Shown: positions 1 to 5,031 of the stretch, in pieces
How the letters are laid out: the number at the start of each line of letters is the position of its first letter
How positions within the stretch are numbered: position 1 is the stretch's first letter
Assembly (NCBI GenBank): GCA_028865375.1
Contig: JAGWKJ010000189.1
Coordinates: 1 to 5,031 of the forward strand
DNA: 5,031 nt
Direction: 5' to 3'
Origin: Hyphomicrobiales bacterium
GTDB lineage: Bacteria > Pseudomonadota > Alphaproteobacteria > Rhizobiales > Beijerinckiaceae
Position numbers and translations under genes: made by a program
Notes under the pieces: model-generated
Database searches by the model: none
The model's input: only the letters and a program-made list of their open reading frames with translations
What the model was told of the DNA's origin: nothing

Positions 1-158
1 ATCGTAGTTTTCCGGTGGGCGGGGGTTTCGTACCCTCCCTTCAGATGCAACCGGCACATTCGCGTCGCATCCTGCGTCCACCTTTCCGGCACTGTTCTTG
101 CTGATGCCGCATAGCGGGTCCTGAGAACAGGGGCACAACAAAAAGGGAATTGAGGCCA
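1..158. other. Non-coding region upstream of lon
   Basis: No open reading frame that looks like a protein crosses this stretch, so the gene upstream of lon (clpX in many proteobacteria) is not in the window. A small hairpin can be drawn at 21-37 (six pairs including one G-T, loop TTCGT), but no T-run follows it, so I do not call it a terminator. I looked for a heat-shock (RpoH) promoter, which lon often has. A CTTG occurs at 97-100, but no matching -10 element lies 17-18 bases further on. No sigma-70 pair with good spacing stands out either. The lon promoter is therefore either weakly conserved or not recognisable by eye. Confidence 0.5.
143..148 (+). promoter_or_regulatory. Ribosome binding site that decides the lon start
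   Basis: An AAGGGA motif ends ten bases before the ATG at 159. An in-frame TTG at 150 would give three extra residues (M-R-P), but it sits only one base after this motif, too close for it to serve as a Shine-Dalgarno site. A second weak purine-rich motif (TGAGG, 151-155) also favours ATG 159. The choice changes the protein by only three residues. Confidence 0.65.
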
Positions 159-2588
<2,430 letters not shown>

Positions 2589-2612
2589 TCGCGCGCGCCG
2601 TGAATCGGTGAC

Positions 2613-2647
2613 AAGGGCCGCGAATCCCCCGGATTCGTGGCCCTTTT
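2613..2647 (+). terminator. Rho-independent terminator of lon
   Basis: A 15-pair stem (arms 2613-2627 and 2631-2645, one G-T pair) closes a three-base CCC loop, and the right arm runs into TTTT followed by CGTTTC. It begins 24 bases after the lon stop codon. The T-run is short and interrupted, but the stem is long and GC-rich at its base. It should end most lon transcripts and separate lon from the HU gene. Confidence 0.85.
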
Positions 2648-2830
2648 CGTTTCGTGCCGCCGAAAATGCTCGGGTTTCCGGCGATTTTCGCGTCGAACCC
2701 GGCCTGTCCCCTTGCAAAACAAGGAGAATCAGGCCAGCACGGAGCGGATCGCCTTCCGCCCGTGCGGCGTCGGACGGCCGGATCCGCCGCGCGGGGCCGC
2801 TCGGCGAGCGAACAACAACGGGGATTTCCG
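2648..2830 (+). promoter_or_regulatory. Structured leader and presumed promoter region of the HU gene
   Basis: These 183 bases hold no convincing gene. Since lon is terminated just upstream, the HU promoter should lie here, but I could not find a -35/-10 pair with good spacing (TTGCAA at 2712-2717 has no -10 partner 16-18 bases on). Several hairpins can be drawn. A small one is at 2710-2724 (CCTTG/CAAGG). An 11-pair stem with one bulged A lies at 2737-2765 (GCACGG/CCGTGC outside, GCGGA/TCCGC inside). Another is at 2798-2810 (CGCTC/GAGCG). A competing pairing of 2764-2769 with 2785-2790 is possible. The last 20 bases are A-rich and open, and carry GGGGA (2820-2824), the HU ribosome binding site. 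Whether the structures regulate anything is inference. Confidence 0.45.
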
Positions 2831-3124
2831 ATGAACAAGATGGAACTGGTCGACCAGATCGCCTCCGACGCCGACATCTCGAAAGCCGCCGCCGGCGCCG
2901 CGCTCGATTCCGTCGTCGCCAGCATCGAAAAGGCTTTGAAGAAAGGCGACGAAGTGCGCCTCGTCGGCTTCGGCACGTTCTCGGTGCGCGCGCGCGCCGC
3001 CGGCAAGGGCCGCAACCCGGCCACCGGCAAGGAGATCAAGATCGCCGCCTCGAAGAACGCCAAGTTCAAGCCGAGCGCGGCGCTGAAGGCGGCGCTGAAC
3101 AAAAAGTCCGCCGCCAAGAAGTGA
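2831..3124 (+). CDS. hupB: HU-type histone-like DNA-binding protein
   Basis: This is a complete 97-residue nucleoid protein of the HU/IHF family (HU is usually about 90 residues). As a dimer it binds and bends DNA without strict sequence preference and supports replication, repair and recombination. The N-terminal helices start MNKMELVDQIA. The GFGTF motif is at 46-50, and the DNA-binding arm carries GRNPATG at 60-66, where P63 is the proline that inserts between base pairs. The protein ends in a lysine/alanine tail (KKSAAKK), slightly longer than in classical HU. GGGGA lies six bases before the ATG. The frame stays open upstream, but the conserved HU N-terminus fixes this start. The position just after lon matches the lon-hupB order of E. 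coli and other proteobacteria. I prefer HU over IHF because the sequence near the arm is HU-like and the gene follows lon. The symbol rests on that synteny. Confidence 0.95.
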   Translation: MNKMELVDQIASDADISKAAAGAALDSVVASIEKALKKGDEVRLVGFGTFSVRARAAGKGRNPATGKEIKIAASKNAKFKPSAALKAALNKKSAAKK

Positions 3125-3133
3125 GCCGGCGCG

Positions 3134-3162
3134 GGCCGCGCGACGCTTGGATCGGCGCGGCC
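3134..3162 (+). other. Hairpin between the HU gene and the tRNA
   Basis: Arms 3134-3141 and 3155-3162 can form eight GC-rich pairs around a 13-base loop. No T-run follows, so it is at best a weak or Rho-assisted end for HU mRNA or a 3' stabilising structure. The putative -35 element of the tRNA promoter lies in its loop. Confidence 0.4.
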
Positions 3163-3175
3163 GGCCGGCTATACC
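3147..3175 (+). promoter_or_regulatory. Putative sigma-70-type promoter for tRNA-Val
   Basis: TTGGAT (3147-3152, preceded by C as in the alphaproteobacterial CTTG-type -35) is separated by exactly 17 bases from TATACC (3170-3175). Transcription would start near 3182, giving a leader of about 40 bases before the mature tRNA. This is a motif match by eye. The -35 matches only its TTG core, and the -10 matches four of six consensus positions. Confidence 0.5.
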
Positions 3176-3190
3176 CCGTCGAGGTCCCGC

Positions 3191-3212
3191 CGCGCGTCCG
3201 CCAAGACGCGCG
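3191..3212 (+). other. Hairpin in the 5' leader of the tRNA precursor
   Basis: CGCGCGTC (3191-3198) and GACGCGCG (3205-3212) pair perfectly over eight bases with a CGCCAA loop. It ends nine bases before the mature tRNA 5' end, so it would sit in the pre-tRNA leader removed by RNase P. A role in processing is possible but unproven. Confidence 0.45.
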
Positions 3213-3221
3213 TCGGGCGAC

Positions 3222-3297
3222 GGGCGGTTAGCTCAGCTGGAAGAGCATCTCGCTTACACCGAGAGGGTCGGCGGTTCGAACCCGTCACCGCCCACCA
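3222..3297 (+). tRNA. tRNA-Val (anticodon TAC)
   Basis: This is a complete 76-base cloverleaf. The acceptor stem pairs GGGCGGT (3222-3228) with ACCGCCC (3287-3293). The D arm is GCTC/GAGC (3231-3246). The anticodon stem TCTCG/CGAGA (3248-3252, 3260-3264) holds loop CTTACAC, with anticodon TAC at 3255-3257. The variable loop is five bases. The T arm GGCGG/CCGTC (one G-T pair) carries loop TTCGAAC. The discriminator base is A3294 and CCA is encoded at 3295-3297. The uridine at position 34 lets it read GUA and GUG, and after modification other valine codons. It lies between the HU gene and a lipoprotein gene that starts 13 bases later, so both may share its precursor transcript. Confidence 0.97.
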
Positions 3298-3310
3298 AGG
3301 GTCGAGCGAG

Positions 3311-4000
3311 ATGCGCCTGAGGGCTTTCTTGATCGTTTTGTTCGGCGCGGCCGCCTTGGCGGGCGCGCTCGGCGGCTGCGCCACCATGGCGGGCGGCGGC
3401 GCGCCGATGGATTTCCGCGTCGCCAAGGTCGACGACGGCCGCTGTTCTGGCCATTGCCCCGACGTGATCGCCGCCCGCGGCCAGATCGGCGTCGACACCG
3501 CCGACCGCTTCGTCGCCTTCCTCAAGGACGCCTCCGCCGACAAGGCGCTGCGCGACGTGGTGCTGATCGATTCCCCCGGCGGCAAGGTCGTGGGCGCGAT
3601 GCGGCTCGGCATGGCGTTCCGCAAGCTGGGCGCGGCCGTCGTCGTGGCCCGCGTCGCCGGCGGCGGCACGGACGCCGTGGCGGGCCCCGGACTGTGCATG
3701 TCGGCCTGCGCCTATGCCTTTATGGGCGGCGTCAAGCGTGTGGTGCCGTCGCATAGCCTGGTCGGAATCCACCGCATGTCGCGGGTCGAATACGAGGCGG
3801 GCGGCTCCGCCGGCGCCGCGGTGGTGGCCCAGCGCGTCTACGCGACGCCCGACATGGTCGCCGCCCTGACCTCCTACGCCCGCTCGATGGGCGTCGGCGA
3901 GGGGCTGGTGAAGCTCGCGGAGACCGTGCCACCCGCCAACATCCATATCGTCACGCCCGACGAAGAGCGCCGCTGGCGGTTGGCTACGTCCAAGTTCTGA
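3311..4000 (+). CDS. Predicted lipoprotein with ClpP-like fold, function unknown
   Basis: A 229-residue predicted envelope protein. MRLR followed by a hydrophobic stretch and LGGC (C23) looks like a lipoprotein signal peptide. The residue after C23 is alanine, not aspartate, which suggests outer-membrane sorting by E. coli rules. The mature part resembles periplasmic proteins with a ClpP/crotonase-like core, often grouped as COG3904: VVLIDSPGGKVVGAM (83-97) fits the oxyanion-type glycine loop, LCMSACAYAFMGG (128-140) has a candidate nucleophile S131, and VGIHRMSR (151-158) has a candidate base H154. I could not assign the acidic third residue. Cysteine pairs C45/C49 and C129/C133 are both CxxxC and could form disulfides in the periplasm. 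Start choice: AGGG at 3298-3301 lies nine bases before the only suitable ATG. Codon use and GC content match the neighbours, with no sign of transfer. Peptidase activity is inference, and no substrate can be named. Confidence 0.85.
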   Translation: MRLRAFLIVLFGAAALAGALGGCATMAGGGAPMDFRVAKVDDGRCSGHCPDVIAARGQIGVDTADRFVAFLKDASADKALRDVVLIDSPGGKVVGAMRLGMAFRKLGAAVVVARVAGGGTDAVAGPGLCMSACAYAFMGGVKRVVPSHSLVGIHRMSRVEYEAGGSAGAAVVAQRVYATPDMVAALTSYARSMGVGEGLVKLAETVPPANIHIVTPDEERRWRLATSKF

Positions 4001-4021
4001 GCGTCGGATCGCCTGACGCTC
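3999..4021 (+). terminator. Possible hairpin terminator after the lipoprotein gene
   Basis: GAGCGTC (3999-4005) and GACGCTC (4015-4021) pair perfectly over seven bases around a nine-base loop, and the stem starts within the stop codon. No T-run follows, so this is not a classical intrinsic terminator. It may still pause polymerase or protect the 3' end and separate the lipoprotein gene from lexA. Confidence 0.35.
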
Positions 4022-4044
4022 GCACGTCCGGACGCGCGCCGCAG

Positions 4045-4070
4045 GTTCCTGTTGAGAACGCAGCGGGAAC
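4045..4070 (+). promoter_or_regulatory. LexA operator (SOS box) with three half-sites
   Basis: The half-sites are GTTC (4045-4048), GAAC (4056-4059) and GAAC (4067-4070), each separated by exactly seven bases, so they repeat every 11 bases. The last two form GAAC-N7-GAAC, the complement of GTTC-N7-GTTC, which is the established alphaproteobacterial SOS box. The first two add an inverted GTTC-N7-GAAC pair. The site ends 68 bases before the lexA ATG and overlaps a candidate -35 element, as expected for self-repression by LexA. Confidence 0.88.
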
Positions 4071-4080
4071 ATGATACGAA
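4052..4080 (+). promoter_or_regulatory. Candidate lexA promoter overlapping the SOS box
   Basis: TTGAGA (4052-4057, five of six matches to TTGACA) is followed after 17 bases by TACGAA (4075-4080, three of six matches to TATAAT). The -35 and half the spacer lie inside the operator, which would let bound LexA block RNA polymerase. The weak -10 match keeps this tentative. Confidence 0.45.
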
Positions 4081-4138
4081 TCTCTCCGATACAGGAAAAG
4101 TCCGGCCGCCCGCCGGGCCCAAGGAATCGGAGCCGCCC

Positions 4139-4852
4139 ATGTTGACGCGCAAGCAGAGCGAATTGCTGCGGTTCATCAACGAACGGCTGATGGAGAGCGG
4201 CGTGCCGCCCTCCTTCGACGAGATGAAGGACGCGCTCGACCTGCGGTCGAAGTCCGGCATTCACCGCCTCATCATGGCGCTGGAGGAGCGCGGGTTCATC
4301 CGCCGGCTCCCCAATCGCGCGCGCGCGCTCGAAGTGCTGAAGCTGCCCGAGGCGTCGACGCCTTCGGGCGTTTCGCGCGGGGGGCGTTTCGCGCCCAACG
4401 TGCTCGAAGGCGGGCTGGGCCGCGGCCGCCCGGCCGCCGCCGCGTCGGACGGCGGCGAAGAGCGCTGGCGCCCGGTCTCGATCCCGGTCATGGGCCGGAT
4501 CGCGGCGGGCACGCCGATCTCGGCCATCCAGCAACGCTCGTCGACCATCGGCCTGCCGCCCGATTTCCTCGGCGCGGGCGAGCATTTCGCGCTCGAAGTG
4601 CGCGGCGATTCGATGATCGAGGCGGGCATCCACGACGAGGACACCGTCATCATCCGCAAGCAGGACACCGCCGAATCGGGCGACATCGTCGTGGCCCTGA
4701 TCGACGACGAGGAAGCGACGCTGAAGCGGCTGCGCAAGCGCGGCGCCTCGGTGGCGCTCGAGGCCGCCAATCCGGCCTACGAGACGCGCATATTCGGGCC
4801 CGATCGCGTCCACATCCAAGGCAAGCTCGTCAGCCTCATCCGCCGCTATTGA
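4139..4852 (+). CDS. lexA: LexA, SOS-response repressor and self-cleaving protease
   Basis: A complete 237-residue repressor (E. coli LexA has 202). LexA dimers hold SOS DNA-repair genes off until RecA on single-stranded DNA triggers self-cleavage. The N-terminal winged helix (about 1-65, MLTRKQSELLRFINERL onward) has its DNA-reading region near SKSGIHRL (37-44). A Gly/Arg/Ala-rich linker of about 45 residues follows, longer than in E. coli and common in alphaproteobacteria. The S24 peptidase domain has the cleavage bond A123-G124 in GRIAAGTP, nucleophile S158 in RGDSM and general base K196 in ATLKRL. The S-K spacing is 38, against 37 in E. coli, so self-cleavage should work. Start choice: GGAG at 4129-4132 lies six bases before the ATG, and the conserved MLTRKQ begins here. 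An in-frame TTG at 4052 falls inside the operator and is rejected. The gene is very likely autoregulated. Its 3' end overlaps the convergent comEC-like gene. Confidence 0.97.
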   Translation: MLTRKQSELLRFINERLMESGVPPSFDEMKDALDLRSKSGIHRLIMALEERGFIRRLPNRARALEVLKLPEASTPSGVSRGGRFAPNVLEGGLGRGRPAAAASDGGEERWRPVSIPVMGRIAAGTPISAIQQRSSTIGLPPDFLGAGEHFALEVRGDSMIEAGIHDEDTVIIRKQDTAESGDIVVALIDDEEATLKRLRKRGASVALEAANPAYETRIFGPDRVHIQGKLVSLIRRY

Positions 4853-5031
4853 TCGAGGGCCGCGGCGTCGCGAACGGCCTGCGCGGCGCCGGCGACCACG
4901 GCCTGTCTTCATACGCGGAACGGACCGAAGCCGTCGCGGCGACCGTGCCGTCGCGGGCGAGGTCGAGCGCAACCGAGCCCGTCGTGGCGAGGCGGCGCGA
5001 ATCGAACGTCGCCGCCGCGCAGCCGGGCGGC
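4836..5031 (-). CDS. comEC: 3' end of a ComEC/Rec2-like DNA-uptake protein gene (partial)
   Basis: Only the last 64 codons are present. The gene runs off the right edge and stops with TGA at 4838-4836. The frame is open from 5030 down. The translated end shows PPGCAAATFDSRRL, then TGSVAL, then DRPWSPAP and a short Pro/Arg-rich tail. The order C-A-A, F-D, L-x-x-x-G-x-x-A-L and finally R-P-W-x-x-A-P is how I remember the C-termini of alphaproteobacterial ComEC proteins, just after the metallo-beta-lactamase-like domain. ComEC is the inner-membrane channel for single-stranded DNA in natural transformation, and many alphaproteobacterial genomes place it beside lexA. The channel and most of the nuclease-like domain lie outside the window, so the call rests on a short tail plus context. 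The stop lies inside lexA, giving a 17-base tail-to-tail overlap. No intrinsic terminator for either gene is visible. Confidence 0.7.
   Translation of the reverse strand, partial: PPGCAAATFDSRRLATTGSVALDLARDGTVAATASVRSAYEDRPWSPAPRRPFATPRPSINSGG

Noticed and set aside
21..37. Hairpin at the left edge as terminator of the upstream gene.
   Set aside because: The stem is only six pairs with one G-T, it lacks a T-run, and the upstream gene is not visible.
97..126. Possible heat-shock or sigma-70 promoter for lon built on CTTG at 97-100.
   Set aside because: No acceptable -10 element lies 16-18 bases downstream, so a call would be forced.
2721..2726. A strong Shine-Dalgarno-like AAGGAG in the HU leader, suggesting a leader peptide.
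   Set aside because: No ATG, GTG or TTG follows at a usable distance.
2654..2830. Upstream in-frame extension of HU starting at the ATG at 2654.
   Set aside because: It would add 59 residues that no HU protein has and would translate through the GC-rich hairpins. The ATG at 2831 has a well-spaced GGGGA and the conserved HU N-terminus.
3169..3699. Minus-strand frame containing GSNRRPSRCKRDALPAEL.
   Set aside because: This peptide is a well-known artefact of translating the complement of a tRNA gene and does not represent a protein.
4025..4034. Perfect 10-base palindrome CGTCCGGACG upstream of lexA as a second operator.
   Set aside because: It has no LexA half-site, matches no regulator motif I can name, and short GC palindromes are expected by chance in this composition.
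3254..4972. A 572-codon open frame on the minus strand across the tRNA, the lipoprotein gene and lexA.
   Set aside because: It is a shadow of high-GC coding DNA on the other strand. It crosses a tRNA, an operator and two well-supported genes, and its translation is Arg/Ala-rich with no recognisable domain. Its end, reading GGDGFEPPTLSV, comes from the antisense strand of the tRNA.

Overview
The window reads as core chromosome of a high-GC alphaproteobacterium. I place it there from the LexA sequence, from a LexA operator made of GAAC/GTTC half-sites spaced by seven bases (the alphaproteobacterial SOS box type, not the E. coli CTGT-N8-ACAG type), from the order lon - HU gene - tRNA-Val, and from a tRNA with its CCA end encoded. 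I cannot name the order or genus from the sequence alone. No mobile element, CRISPR array, attachment site or phage gene is visible.

Layout from left to right. Positions 1-158 are a non-coding lead-in to lon with no promoter I can support. Positions 159-2588 encode a complete, catalytically intact Lon (LonA) protease, closed by a strong hairpin terminator at 2613-2647. A leader of about 180 bases with several GC-rich hairpins precedes a complete HU-type DNA-binding protein gene (2831-3124). About 100 bases later comes a tRNA-Val with anticodon TAC (3222-3297), with a plausible sigma-70-type promoter in front of it. Only 13 bases after the tRNA CCA end starts a 229-residue predicted lipoprotein with a ClpP-like fold signature (3311-4000). 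A short intergenic region then carries a three-half-site SOS operator (4045-4070) in front of lexA (4139-4852). On the minus strand, the last 64 codons of a gene that looks like comEC enter from the right edge and end inside the 3' end of lexA, so the two genes converge and overlap by 17 bases.

How the parts fit together: lon next to an HU gene is a conserved proteobacterial neighbourhood of protein quality control and nucleoid structure, but here the terminator suggests that the two genes are transcribed separately. HU has no clear terminator of its own, so HU, the tRNA and the lipoprotein gene may share read-through transcripts. LexA very probably represses itself through the operator. The convergent comEC-like gene would encode the inner-membrane DNA-uptake channel.

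I do not see a large undescribed system. The points most worth a second look are the triple-half-site lexA operator, the tRNA-lipoprotein junction, the unstudied ClpP-like lipoprotein with two CxxxC pairs, the structured HU leader and the lexA/comEC overlap.
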